Of a DNA stretch of 64,000 nt, positions 36,432-44,844 are shown one piece after another. Each line of letters starts with the position of its first letter. The stretch's first letter is position 1. Source of the stretch: Pseudomonadota bacterium (lineage in GTDB: Bacteria; Pseudomonadota; Alphaproteobacteria; Reyranellales; Reyranellaceae); the NCBI GenBank assembly GCA_018242505.1, contig JAFEBU010000014.1, positions 1 to 64,000 on the forward strand. Direction: 5' to 3'. Under the pieces are notes generated by a model that saw only the letters and a program-made list of their open reading frames with translations, was not told where the DNA came from and ran no database searches. Position numbers and translations under genes: made by a program.

Positions 36432-37313
36432 TCAGACGGGCATTGCTCGCTTCTGGTGCGCCCGGCCGACCTTGGCCGTCTCAGGATCGTGGCCGGAAAT
36501 GACGCGAACACCTTCATCCAGGCGCTGGGCGATGGTTTGCGGTGTCGCCCCTTCGAGGAAGGCGAGGTTGTTCTTGCGGCAGGCGGCGAAGACCCTGGCC
36601 CGGGCGGCTTCCATTTCCGGTGGGTAGGGACGCCGTTGCAGGCTGGTGTATCCCAATGAGAGGCCCAGATCGCCCGGCCCAAGCTCGGCAAACCCCAATC
36701 CAGGCATTGCCAAGATTTCCTCGCAATGCTCGACCCCAGGCGGGCTTTCGATCTTTACACCGAGCAAAAGCTCGCCCTGCGGGGTGAGCGGCCAGGGTTC
36801 GCTGCAGGCGAAATATTCTTGCTGATCCAGGCCCCAGACCGGTGCGGCGGTCGGCTCCGAGCCGCGACCGCGACTGCCGATCCCGAGCTGGTCGACACCG
36901 GCCTTGTGATGCGGGAAACGGCAGGCGCGCACGAACTCGCGCACCGCCTCCGCCGATTCGGCCTGGCAGAGCAGGATGCCATGGACGCCGCGGCCGAGGA
37001 TCTGGCGGAACTGCCAGGCATTGAAGGCGACATTCGGACCGTCGATGCCATTGACCGGTGCTTCGACGATGACCGCAGGGGGGCGGTGACCCGATGCAGT
37101 GGGACCGCCGTCGACGAGCCCCCGCATATATTCGGCGAGGCCTGTCATGTCGAAGGCGCCATGCTCCATGCCGACATTGATGTAGTCGGCCCATGTGCCC
37201 GCATCCTTGCAGCCCTGCTCGTAGGTCAGGACGTGCCCGGTATGCGGACCGTCGTAGTAGATCGCCTGACCGGCCTCCAAAAGCTCGATCGCACGATTGA
37301 TGCGTCTGGCCAT
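36432..37313 (-). CDS. HpcH/HpaI family aldolase
   Basis: Metal-dependent class II pyruvate aldolase fold; the family cleaves 4-hydroxy-2-oxo acids and related compounds. The 293-residue protein has GVKIESPPGVEHCEEI (metal-binding Glu region) and FAELGPGDLGLSLGY (Asp ligand) in the expected order. GGGAGGAACCC precedes the ATG. It lies 11 nt downstream of the MocR-type regulator on the same strand, so the two are likely cotranscribed and the aldolase may be a target. The true substrate is unknown. Confidence 0.88.
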   Translation of the reverse strand: MARRINRAIELLEAGQAIYYDGPHTGHVLTYEQGCKDAGTWADYINVGMEHGAFDMTGLAEYMRGLVDGGPTASGHRPPAVIVEAPVNGIDGPNVAFNAWQFRQILGRGVHGILLCQAESAEAVREFVRACRFPHHKAGVDQLGIGSRGRGSEPTAAPVWGLDQQEYFACSEPWPLTPQGELLLGVKIESPPGVEHCEEILAMPGLGFAELGPGDLGLSLGYTSLQRRPYPPEMEAARARVFAACRKNNLAFLEGATPQTIAQRLDEGVRVISGHDPETAKVGRAHQKRAMPV

Positions 37314-37324
37314 GGGTTCCTCCC

Positions 37325-38848
37325 TTATCTCGCAAGCCCAGCTGTGTAGAGTTCGCGAAGCACGTTTCCGAGTTTCACGACCATGGGATCGATGATGCCT
37401 TCAGGAGTCGAGGCATATCCCAGAATGAGACCGTGCATCTTGGGCGCGTCGCGATAGCACGCGGAAAGCGGGGAGACGCTGATGGACGCGGAGGCGGCAG
37501 CAGCCATCGCGGTCTGATCGTCGAACGCCGGCTCAAGATCGGGGTGAGGGCTTGCGATCAGGTGCATGCCACCTGGATCCGGCGCGACCTGGAGCAGCCC
37601 GCCAAGATGGCGTTCCGCCGACGCGATCAAGGCCTGCTGGCGACCCGAGTAGAGGAGCCGCGTGCGCCGCAGGTGCGCGACGAGATGGCCGTCCATGATG
37701 AAGCGGGCCAGCGCACCCTGACCCAGCATCGAGGCGCGGGCATCAACACTTGCCATGATCTTTTCCGCCGCAGCAACAAGCGCATCGGGTAACACCACAT
37801 AGCTGAGCCGCAGCGCCGGAAACAGAAGCTTGGAGAAGCTGCCCAGGTAAGCCACTCGCCCGGTCCGGTCGAGCGCCCTGAGCGGCGCAAGCGGCCGGCC
37901 GGCATAGCGATACTCACCGTCGAAATCGTCTTCGGCGATCCAACCGTTGGAACGCTCGGCCCAACTCAGCAAGGCAAGCCTGCGCTGCAGGCCAAGCACG
38001 ATGCCGAGCGGAAACTGGTGCGACGGCGCAACGACCGCAAGACGCGCTCGCGGGGCGCGCGCCATAGCCGCTTCGAGGGAGAAGCCAGCAGTGTCGACGG
38101 GAACCGGTATGGCCCTCACGTCGGCCAGCGCCAGGGCCTCGCGCGTTCCGACGAAACCAGGCTCCTCGATCCAGGCTTCGTCGCCGGCGTCGAGGACGAT
38201 GCGGGCAAAGAGCGAGAGGCTCTGACGGACGCCCGAAGTGACCACGACGGTACCCGGGTCGCAACGGAAGCCACGTGCCATGCCGAGATAGGAAGCGATC
38301 GCCGCACGCAGACCAGGATGGCCGAAAGGATGGAGCGCGCCGGCAGCCGACCAGGCCGGTTTGCGCCATTCCCGCTCGAGCAGCTTGGCCCAGAGCGGGA
38401 AGGGGAACGCAGTGCGGTCGGGCTGCCCGGTCGGAAACGCAATGGGCGAATCGTCGAAGCTGGTGTGGAGGGTTTTGTCCGCAAGGGATGCAACAGCTCG
38501 GCGGGACAGGACAGGTGGTCGCCCGGTCGGTTCGATGCCTCGATCCCCGACGCCGGGTGACACCAGCATCTCGTCGGGCAGGTTGGCCGCAACCGAAAGG
38601 CCTGATCCTGCCTGGGCGACGAGGTAACCCTCGGCGACCAGCTGGTCCATTGCCATCAGCACCGTGCCGCGGGCGCAGGCAAGTTCGGTAGCCATCAGGC
38701 GGGAGGACGGTAGTTTGAGGCCGGGCGAGAGACGGCCTTCCAGGATGGCACGTCGGATCTGTTCCCCGATCTGCCTGTGCAATGGCTCGCGCGCTGCAGG
38801 ATCAAGGGTGATGCCCAGCGGCGCAACCTTACGGGCACGTCCGACCAT
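37325..38848 (-). CDS. MocR/PdxR-type transcriptional regulator (GntR-aminotransferase fusion)
   Basis: A 507-residue regulator: N-terminal GntR winged helix (LHRQIGEQIRRAILEGRLSP, LPSSRLMATELACARGTV) joined to a fold-type I aminotransferase-like domain. The PLP-binding Lys is in LGSFSKLLFPALRLSY, and ERSNGWIAEDDFDGEYRY holds the cofactor Asp and Tyr region. Such proteins sense PLP or its adducts with amines or amino acids. A pyridoxamine-phosphate-oxidase-like gene is divergent 95 bp away, a frequent MocR/PdxR arrangement, and an HpcH-type aldolase follows on the same strand. Confidence 0.93.
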   Translation of the reverse strand: MVGRARKVAPLGITLDPAAREPLHRQIGEQIRRAILEGRLSPGLKLPSSRLMATELACARGTVLMAMDQLVAEGYLVAQAGSGLSVAANLPDEMLVSPGVGDRGIEPTGRPPVLSRRAVASLADKTLHTSFDDSPIAFPTGQPDRTAFPFPLWAKLLEREWRKPAWSAAGALHPFGHPGLRAAIASYLGMARGFRCDPGTVVVTSGVRQSLSLFARIVLDAGDEAWIEEPGFVGTREALALADVRAIPVPVDTAGFSLEAAMARAPRARLAVVAPSHQFPLGIVLGLQRRLALLSWAERSNGWIAEDDFDGEYRYAGRPLAPLRALDRTGRVAYLGSFSKLLFPALRLSYVVLPDALVAAAEKIMASVDARASMLGQGALARFIMDGHLVAHLRRTRLLYSGRQQALIASAERHLGGLLQVAPDPGGMHLIASPHPDLEPAFDDQTAMAAAASASISVSPLSACYRDAPKMHGLILGYASTPEGIIDPMVVKLGNVLRELYTAGLAR

Positions 38849-38849
38849 G

Positions 38850-38891
38850 ACTGGTTCAGCCTGTTTTCATCGAACTGGCTCTTTCGCCTGG
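38850..38891. promoter_or_regulatory. CTGG direct repeats in the MocR / flavin-binding protein divergent promoter
   Basis: ACTGGTTCAG (38850-38859) and ACTGGCTCTT (38874-38883) are direct repeats 24 bp apart, and a third CTGG sits at 38888-38891. MocR regulators commonly bind direct repeats in the divergent promoter they share with a target. Spacing and position fit; binding is inferred. Confidence 0.4.
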
Positions 38892-38943
38892 ACCATATTG
38901 CCACCATGGTCGGTATCGCAATCGATTTGCAGGAGTGAGTGTT

Positions 38944-39687
38944 ATGGATTCGATCCTTGGTGCGAAGGACCCGGGCAACACCGCTGAGGCCTTTGGGGTC
39001 ACGCCGGTCAACAAGGTGAAGCGCATGCACGAGCGCGGCCGGTATGACCGCAAGACGATCTACGAGATCCTGGACGCCGCGCTGGTCTGCCATATTGCCT
39101 ATGTCATCGACGGTCGGCCCTACTGCACACCGACCAGCTTCTGGCGGGAGGGTGATCATCTTTATTGGCACGGCTCGTCGGCCAGCCGGATGATCCGCAC
39201 GCAACGTCAGGGGATCGAGGTGTGCCTCACCGCCACCCACCTCGATGCGCTGGTCATGGCGCGCTCGGGCTTCCACCATTCGGTCAACTATCGGGCTGTC
39301 ATGGCTTTCGGCCATGCTCACGTCATCGACGACGTGAACGAAAAACTGCGCCTGATGGACAACTTCATCGACCGTATCTATCCCGGCCGCTCCAAGCTCA
39401 TCCGCCAGCCCAACAAGCAGGAACTGAAGGCGACAACGATGATGGGCATGGAGATCGAGAACGCGTCCGGCAAGATTCGCGACAAGCATGTCGCCGACGA
39501 TGAAGAGGACTATGCAGCCGTACCGGCCTGGTCGGCGCTCTATCCCATCACACAGGTATTGGGAACGCCGTCCGAATGCCCGCGTCAGCTCCCGGGCCTC
39601 ACGCGTCCGGAGGACATGGCCGACTTCGCACCCGGCAGCCGGCTCGACGAACTGATGACCAAAACCTATCGCCGGACTTTCGGATGA
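38944..39687 (+). CDS. Pyridoxamine 5'-phosphate oxidase-related flavin-nucleotide-binding protein
   Basis: A 247-residue split-barrel flavoprotein of the PNPOx-like group. Features are RKTIYEILDAALVCHIAYVI, GRPYCTPTSFWREGDHLYWH and the HHSVNYRAVMAFGHAHVID region. The family binds FMN or F420 and has varied or unknown reactions; heme- and nitroimidazole-linked members exist. An AGGAG box 8 nt before the ATG at 38944 decides the start over a GTG at 38935. It is divergent from the MocR regulator and probably its target, perhaps in vitamin B6 metabolism. Confidence 0.87.
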   Translation: MDSILGAKDPGNTAEAFGVTPVNKVKRMHERGRYDRKTIYEILDAALVCHIAYVIDGRPYCTPTSFWREGDHLYWHGSSASRMIRTQRQGIEVCLTATHLDALVMARSGFHHSVNYRAVMAFGHAHVIDDVNEKLRLMDNFIDRIYPGRSKLIRQPNKQELKATTMMGMEIENASGKIRDKHVADDEEDYAAVPAWSALYPITQVLGTPSECPRQLPGLTRPEDMADFAPGSRLDELMTKTYRRTFG

Positions 39688-39716
39688 GGTGCGTCACCGC
39701 ACCAATAACCCCTATC

Positions 39717-39805
39717 TTCTCACGGTTTCTCACTTTTTCTCACGACGTGAGAAGCCTCCGATAGCGATGGCATCGGCACCGAACGCTCTTTTCTCATTTT
39801 CTCAC
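39717..39805. repeat. TTCTCAC repeat array, partly phased at 10 bp
   Basis: TTCTCAC starts at 39717, 39727 and 39737; its reverse complement GTGAGAA starts at 39747; TTCTCAT and TTCTCAC start at 39791 and 39799. The first four units are spaced exactly 10 bp, one DNA turn. The third unit and the inverted unit form a 7-bp stem with a GAC loop. The array lies in the 174-bp gap between two convergent genes, so it is not an obvious promoter operator for either. I see no coding frame there. Its function is unknown. Confidence 0.7.
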
Positions 39806-39861
39806 CCTCCCTTGTCTCAGTTTCGGGAGGCACTCCAGTGGCATTCCGCAGGCGGCATGCT

Positions 39862-40899
39862 CTACGCGCTGTCGCGCGCGACGATGTTGACGCCGAAATC
39901 GACAATCTTTTCAGCGAGGTCGGCGCCTGCGAGTCGCTGTGACAGGATTTCGGCGGCGCGGCGGCCCATCTGGTAGGAGGGGATCTGGACGGTCGTCAGC
40001 GCCGGCACGAGCGCCCGGCCGATCTCGAGATCACCCAGCCCGGCGATCGCAATCTCACGTGGCACGTCGATCCCGAGTTGCCGGCATTCGATGATGCCGC
40101 CCACGGCGAGCACATCGGTCGAGAAGAAGACCGCATCGGGGCGCGGCTCGAGTGTCGAGATCCGATGCATCAGTCGGCGGCCTTCGCCGAAGGACGACGG
40201 TGATTGGTCGGTGAAGAAGGCCGCGGCAGTGGCGAGGCCCGCCTCCTGCAGCACGGCGCGATAGCCCGCCTCGCGAGCCCGCGAGCGCAGATCGTTGCCG
40301 CCGACAAAGACAAGGCGACGACGGCCCCTGTCGATGAGATACCGTGCCATTGCCCGTCCGGCAGCCTCGTTGGAGAAGCCGACGACATGATCGATCGGAT
40401 CGTCGGTCATGTCCCAAGTCTCGACCACCGGCACACCAAGGCCGGAGAGCAGGGTGCGGCTGCGCAGGTTGCGGACGATACCGACGATGGCGATACCGTC
40501 CGGCCGTCGCCCGGCCAGCGCGGTGATCAGCGCGTGTTCGGCGGCCTCCGAATAACCGGTGTCGCCGACCAGGAGCTGTCGACCCGCTGCCGTTACGCCA
40601 TCAGACAGGCCGTGCAGAGTGTCTGTGAAGATCGAGTTACCCAGTGTAGGGACGACGACTGCGATGATGCCGCTGCGGCGCGACACGAGGCTGCTGGCCG
40701 CCAGGTTAGGGATGTAGCCCAGCGCCTCGACCGCAGCCGTGATGCGCGCCCGCGTCTCGGGCCGCACCTTGTCCGGCTGGCGCAACGCGCGCGATACGGT
40801 AATGATCGACGTGCCGGCACGGCGCGCGACATCCTCAAGGTTCGGCGCATTGTCCGGGCGCGGACGGATCGGCCGACCGCGTCTTTTTCCCTTTGTCAT
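39862..40899 (-). CDS. LacI family transcriptional regulator
   Basis: A 345-residue repressor with an N-terminal LacI helix-turn-helix and hinge (LEDVARRAGTSIITVSRALR, ITAAVEALGYIPNLAASSLV) and a periplasmic-binding-protein-like sensor domain (IIAVVVPTLGNSIFTDTLHG; IAIAGLGDLEIGRALVPALT). The ATG at 40899 is preferred to an upstream TTG at 40950. It is divergent from a dioxygenase and a (frameshifted) sugar isomerase gene, with a perfect LacI-type operator between them, so it probably controls that pair and itself. Confidence 0.94.
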   Translation of the reverse strand: MTKGKRRGRPIRPRPDNAPNLEDVARRAGTSIITVSRALRQPDKVRPETRARITAAVEALGYIPNLAASSLVSRRSGIIAVVVPTLGNSIFTDTLHGLSDGVTAAGRQLLVGDTGYSEAAEHALITALAGRRPDGIAIVGIVRNLRSRTLLSGLGVPVVETWDMTDDPIDHVVGFSNEAAGRAMARYLIDRGRRRLVFVGGNDLRSRAREAGYRAVLQEAGLATAAAFFTDQSPSSFGEGRRLMHRISTLEPRPDAVFFSTDVLAVGGIIECRQLGIDVPREIAIAGLGDLEIGRALVPALTTVQIPSYQMGRRAAEILSQRLAGADLAEKIVDFGVNIVARDSA

Positions 40900-40974
40900 G
40901 GAGCGGTTCCCCCATCGCTCGCTGTAGCGGCTCGAACTCTCGCCTGGCAAGTCGAAGGACCCTTGATTCTCGCT

Positions 40975-40990
40975 ATGATAACGTTATCAT
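40975..40990. promoter_or_regulatory. LacI-family operator (16-bp perfect palindrome)
   Basis: ATGATAACGTTATCAT is a perfect palindrome with the central CG typical of LacI/GalR-family operators. It lies 75 bp before the LacI-type gene start and 36 bp before the dioxygenase start, where bound repressor would block transcription in both directions. Confidence 0.85.
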
Positions 40991-41026
40991 GACTGGCAAC
41001 TAAAATACTGACAGAAGGGAAGCGCC

Positions 41027-41923
41027 ATGATTTCCGAGCAAGATGTCGCGTTCTACCGCGAGCATGGCTACATCGTCGTGCCCGGCCTGCTCGACAGCGG
41101 GACACTGAGCGCGATGCGCCAAGTCATTGCTGAATTCATCGAGGGTGCCCGGGGCGTCGAAAGCCATACCGACCTCTACGATCTGGAACCCACGCATCGG
41201 CCCGACGCGCCGCGCGTGCGCCGCCTCAAGACACCGCATCTCCATCACGAGATCTTCCGTCGCGTCATGCGCACGCCGCGCATGGTCGAGATCCTGAAAC
41301 AGCTCCTGGGACCATCCGGCGTTCGACTGCACGGCTCGAAGCTCAACATGAAGGCGCCGCAGTACGGCTCGCCGGTGGAGTGGCATCAGGACTGGGCCTT
41401 CTATCCGCACACCAACGACGACGTGCTGGCGGTCGGCGTCATGCTTGAGGATGCCGCGATCGAGAACGGACCGCTCATGGTGATCCCCGGGTCGCACAAG
41501 GGACCTGTCTATGACCACCATAGCGACGGGTTTTTCTGTGGTGCCATGGATCCCTCCTGCGACGTCGACTATTCGAAGGCAGTACCCTTGGTCGGCAGCG
41601 CCGGCTCGATGAGCTTCCATCATGTCCGCCTGGTGCATGGCTCGGCGCAGAACGTATCGGACAAGTCGCGCCAACTCCTGCTCTATGAATTTGCGGCGGC
41701 CGATGCCTTCCCGCTGGTGAAGCCCGTCACCGACCTCGCCGCCTTCGACGCCAATCTGATTGCGGGCGAGTCGGTGATCACGCCGCGGCTCGCCGATGTG
41801 CCCGTGCGCATGCCGCTGCCGCCCGCGCCACATCAAGGATCGATCTACGAAAACCAGACCTCCACCCGGTCGCGCTACTTCACCATCACCGGCGAGGCCA
41901 AACGGCCGGCGATGGCGAGCTAA
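41027..41923 (+). CDS. Phytanoyl-CoA dioxygenase (PhyH) family oxygenase
   Basis: Non-heme Fe(II)/2-oxoglutarate-dependent oxygenase of 298 residues. The iron-binding facial triad is visible as His and Asp in EWHQDWAFYPHT and the distal His in RLVHGSAQN; the downstream Arg for 2-oxoglutarate is in DKSRQLLLYEF. The family hydroxylates many small molecules, so the PhyH name does not fix the substrate. It lies downstream of a LacI operator and 18 nt before a sugar-isomerase-type gene, suggesting a role in catabolism of a sugar-like or natural-product compound. Confidence 0.9.
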   Translation: MISEQDVAFYREHGYIVVPGLLDSGTLSAMRQVIAEFIEGARGVESHTDLYDLEPTHRPDAPRVRRLKTPHLHHEIFRRVMRTPRMVEILKQLLGPSGVRLHGSKLNMKAPQYGSPVEWHQDWAFYPHTNDDVLAVGVMLEDAAIENGPLMVIPGSHKGPVYDHHSDGFFCGAMDPSCDVDYSKAVPLVGSAGSMSFHHVRLVHGSAQNVSDKSRQLLLYEFAAADAFPLVKPVTDLAAFDANLIAGESVITPRLADVPVRMPLPPAPHQGSIYENQTSTRSRYFTITGEAKRPAMAS

Positions 41924-41941
41924 CCGCACAAGGGGCGGGCG

Positions 41942-42828
41942 GTGGCACAGAAGCTCCTCGTCTATCAATCGCTGTGGGCGATGGAGCGGCGGCGGCCGGA
42001 TGGGCTCGAATGGTCGCTCAAGGAAAAACTTACGATGATCCGCGATGCCGGCTTCGACGGTGCCGGCGTGCGTTTCTTCGATCGCGACTACGTGAAGGAG
42101 GTCACCGGTTTTCTGCGTGCCCATGGCATGAGCTGGCAGGCGCAATGCTATCCGCAGACCGTCGATGACCTGAAGCCGATTATCGAGCACGTCCAGGAAT
42201 TTGGGGCTGACCATATCAATCTGCAGCCGGACGTCCGCCCGTATCGGGTCGAGGAGTGCATTCCCTATATCGAAGGCTGGCTGCGGCTTGCGGAGGATGC
42301 GGGTATTGCGATGCATATCGAGACGCATCGCAACCGCATGACGACCGATCTCATCTTCATGCTGCATCTTCTCGACCATTTTCCCGATCTGCGCCTCACC
42401 GGCGACCTCTCGCACTATTTGCTGGGGCGCGAGTTCGCTTGGCCTATCAGCTGATGAAGCGGGTGATCGACAATTGCTGGGGTTTCCATGGGCGTGTCGC
42501 CAGCCGAGAGCAGATTCAGGTCCAGATCAGCTTCCCCACCCATAGGGACTGGGTCGACCTGTTCATGGGCTGGTGGGAGTACGGCTTCCGCTCCTGGCGT
42601 CGACGCGCGCCGCAAGACGGGATTCTCACGTTCCTGTGCGAACTCGGGCCGCCGGAATATGCGATGACGGATGCGCGGGGCTACGAGCTATCCGACCGCT
42701 GGGTGGAAGCAAACATGATGAAGGATATGGTTCGCAATCTCTGGCAGCGCGTGGCTGGCGAGACGCACGAGATTGCAGCGGGGCATCATGCGCGAGTCGG
42801 GTTGGCGTTGGGCGAAAGCCGCAGCTAA
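41942..42828 (+). pseudogene. Xylose isomerase-like sugar phosphate isomerase/epimerase, frameshifted
   Basis: A TIM-barrel protein of the xylose isomerase-like family, interrupted by a frameshift. The first frame (GTG 41942 to TGA 42454) runs to GDLSHYLLGREFAWPIS. The second frame, ending at 42828, continues with LMKRVIDNCWGFHGRVASRE and DWVDLFMGWWEYGFRSWRRR, the expected C-terminal half with metal- and substrate-site segments. The join falls near 42440-42455, where a few bases seem to be missing. It could be a true inactivating mutation or a sequencing/assembly error. It is the second gene of the LacI-controlled pair. Confidence 0.85.
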
Positions 42829-43029
42829 CCCTTCGCTGCAGCATCCGCAAAGACAGCCTTCGCTGCCGCCCGAACTGTCGGCGATGCCTGGCCAATGCGC
42901 GCCAGCGCAGGCGATTGTCGATACATTTCCAGGGTACGCTTGACTTCGCCGGGACGCTCCCCGGAGCATTCGTGACTTGCCGCGCTCTTCCAGAAGAGAA
43001 AAGGATGGGCGGCGTCTCCTCGGAATCAC

Positions 43030-43515
43030 ATGACGATCCGCTATCTCGATCTCCGCGACTGTCGCGACCAGGCCGATGGTGTCGCCGGGCGCGTTTGGGC
43101 GGCTTTCTGGCGGTACAAGGGAACACCACTTTCCACGATTCGCGCCGGACTCGAGCTTTTTCTCAGACCTGAAAGCCGTATTCCCTTTGTCGTCGTCGCT
43201 GAAAGCGATGGCACACTTTGTGGCAATGCTTTGGTCATAGACAATGACGAGGCGTCAAGGCCCGACCTGACGCCGTGGATTGCTGCCCTTTGGGTCGACG
43301 AGCCTTTCCGTCGTCGCGGTATCGCCGCTGCACTGATGGATGAGGCAGCTCGCCGGGTTCGCTCCCTGGGCATCGACAGGCTATATCTCGTGTCACGGCC
43401 TACCCTGCGAGATTTCTATGTCGGATTGGGCTGGAAGGTGCTCGAAGACAATGTAGGCGCGCATCGGCTGACGCTTTACGTGAAGGAACTCGGCGCGGTA
43501 CCTTTGCAACCCTGA
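43030..43515 (+). CDS. GNAT family N-acetyltransferase
   Basis: A 161-residue single-domain acetyltransferase. The acetyl-CoA pyrophosphate loop is clear in WVDEPFRRRGIAAALMDEAA, and YLVSRPTLRDFYVGLGWKVL is the usual C-terminal motif B with the Asn/Tyr region. Such proteins acetylate amines on small molecules, antibiotics or peptides; no substrate is suggested by the sequence. It is followed 13 nt later by an acyl-CoA dehydrogenase gene on the same strand. The 201 bp before it hold no recognised gene. Confidence 0.88.
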   Translation: MTIRYLDLRDCRDQADGVAGRVWAAFWRYKGTPLSTIRAGLELFLRPESRIPFVVVAESDGTLCGNALVIDNDEASRPDLTPWIAALWVDEPFRRRGIAAALMDEAARRVRSLGIDRLYLVSRPTLRDFYVGLGWKVLEDNVGAHRLTLYVKELGAVPLQP

Positions 43516-43528
43516 AGGAGTTGCCCCG

Positions 43529-44740
43529 ATGGACCTGACGTTCGGCAAGGAAGAACTGGCTTTCCAACAGGAAGTCCGCGACTGGCTCAAGGAAAACCTG
43601 ACGCCCGAGATCGTGGGTGAAATCAAGGTCGGGCGGAATGCCTACATGTCGAAGGAGCGGCTGATCGACTGGCAGAAGCGACTGGCGAAAAAGGGCTGGC
43701 TTTGCACCGGATGGCCCAAGGAGTTCGGCGGACCGGGCTTCACCACGACGCAGAAGTACATCTTCGAGATGGAGATGGCGCGGGCCGGCGCGCCGGGCAC
43801 TTCGCCGTTCGGTCCCAAGATGTGCGCGCCCGTGATCATGAAATACGGCTCTCCGGAGCAGAAGGCGCAGCATTTGCCGCCGATGCTCAATTCGGACCTG
43901 ATCTGGTGCCAGGGCTATTCCGAGCCGGGTTCCGGTTCGGATCTCGCTTCGCTGCGCACGAGAGCCGTGCGCGAAGGCGACCACTACATCGTGAACGGCC
44001 AGAAGACCTGGACGACGCTCGCCCAGACCGCCGACTGGATTTTCTGTCTCGTGCGCACTTCGACCGAAGGCAAGCCGCAGGAGGGGATCTCCTTCCTGCT
44101 GATCGACATGAAAACGCCGGGCATTTCGGTCGAGCCGATCATCACCGCCGACGGCAACCGCGCCGGCACGCAGGAAGTGAATTCGGTCTTCTTCACCGAC
44201 GTCAAGGTGCCGGTCGAAAACCGAGTCGGCGAAGAGAACAAGGGCTGGACCTACGCCAAGTACCTGCTCGAGTTCGAACGTGGCGGCAATCCCTACAGTC
44301 CGCGCCTGAGATCGGCCTACGAGCGGTTGGTGCGCATCGCCAGGTCGATGCCACAGGGTAACGATTCGATTCTCGCCGACACCGCCTGGCGCGAGAAGCT
44401 CGCCCGTATGGACATAGAAATCTCCGGGCTCGAGATGTTCGAGCAGGAGTTCTATTCACGCCTCGCGTCGGGCCAGAATCCGGGGCCATTGTCCTCGATG
44501 ATCAAACTGCGCGGCACCGAAGTGATGCAGCAGGTGCAGGAATACTGTGTCGAGGCGGCGGGCTGGTATTCGATGCCGTTCCCCGAACAGCGCGCCTGGA
44601 ACGCCAATGTCGAGCCGATCGGTCCGGAGGGCGCCGACGTGCTGGCGCCACGCTATTTCAATGGCCGCAAGATGACGATCTATGGCGGTTCATCGGAGGT
44701 GCAGCGCGGGATCATGTCGAAAGTGATGTTGGGCCTGTAG
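43529..44740 (+). CDS. Acyl-CoA dehydrogenase (first of a tandem pair)
   Basis: FAD-dependent dehydrogenase that introduces a 2,3-double bond into an acyl-CoA and passes electrons to ETF. The 403 residues carry the FAD-binding WCQGYSEPGSGSDLASLRTR and WTTLAQTADWIFCLVRT, and the C-terminal KMTIYGGSSEVQRGIMSKVM. A canonical catalytic Glu could not be placed by eye. It has a close paralogue immediately downstream with about 100 bp between, filled by a REP-like repeat. The pair probably acts on branched or unusual acyl-CoAs. Confidence 0.93.
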   Translation: MDLTFGKEELAFQQEVRDWLKENLTPEIVGEIKVGRNAYMSKERLIDWQKRLAKKGWLCTGWPKEFGGPGFTTTQKYIFEMEMARAGAPGTSPFGPKMCAPVIMKYGSPEQKAQHLPPMLNSDLIWCQGYSEPGSGSDLASLRTRAVREGDHYIVNGQKTWTTLAQTADWIFCLVRTSTEGKPQEGISFLLIDMKTPGISVEPIITADGNRAGTQEVNSVFFTDVKVPVENRVGEENKGWTYAKYLLEFERGGNPYSPRLRSAYERLVRIARSMPQGNDSILADTAWREKLARMDIEISGLEMFEQEFYSRLASGQNPGPLSSMIKLRGTEVMQQVQEYCVEAAGWYSMPFPEQRAWNANVEPIGPEGADVLAPRYFNGRKMTIYGGSSEVQRGIMSKVMLGL

Positions 44741-44748
44741 CGTTTGTC

Positions 44749-44832
44749 GCCCCGAGTGCAGCGAAGGACCTATGGAGTCGATCACCGCTTCCGGTGCCAG
44801 CGTGAGATCCTTCGCTTCGCTCAGGATGACAG
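44749..44832. repeat. REP-like inverted repeat element
   Basis: The gap between the acyl-CoA dehydrogenase genes holds two near-complementary arms: GAGTGCAGCGAAGGACCT (44754-44771) and AGATCCTTCGCTTCGCTC (44805-44822), flanked by ACAG/CAGGATGACAG-like bases. Reading the minus strand gives the CHPERSEGSH peptide signature familiar from mistranslated repeats in many GC-rich genomes. It is a non-coding palindromic repeat, probably of the REP type mobilised by RAYT transposases. No other copy was noticed in the window. Confidence 0.82.
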
Positions 44833-44844
44833 GGAAATAGAACG

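Noticed and set aside
42825..43020. Minus-strand protein-like frame ending at 42825 (contains SHECSGERPGEVKRTLEMYR and a helical Ala-rich end)
   Set aside because: It has no start codon after its upstream stop except an internal ATG giving 33 residues, and GC-rich antisense frames often look protein-like. It could be a gene remnant, but there is not enough to call one.
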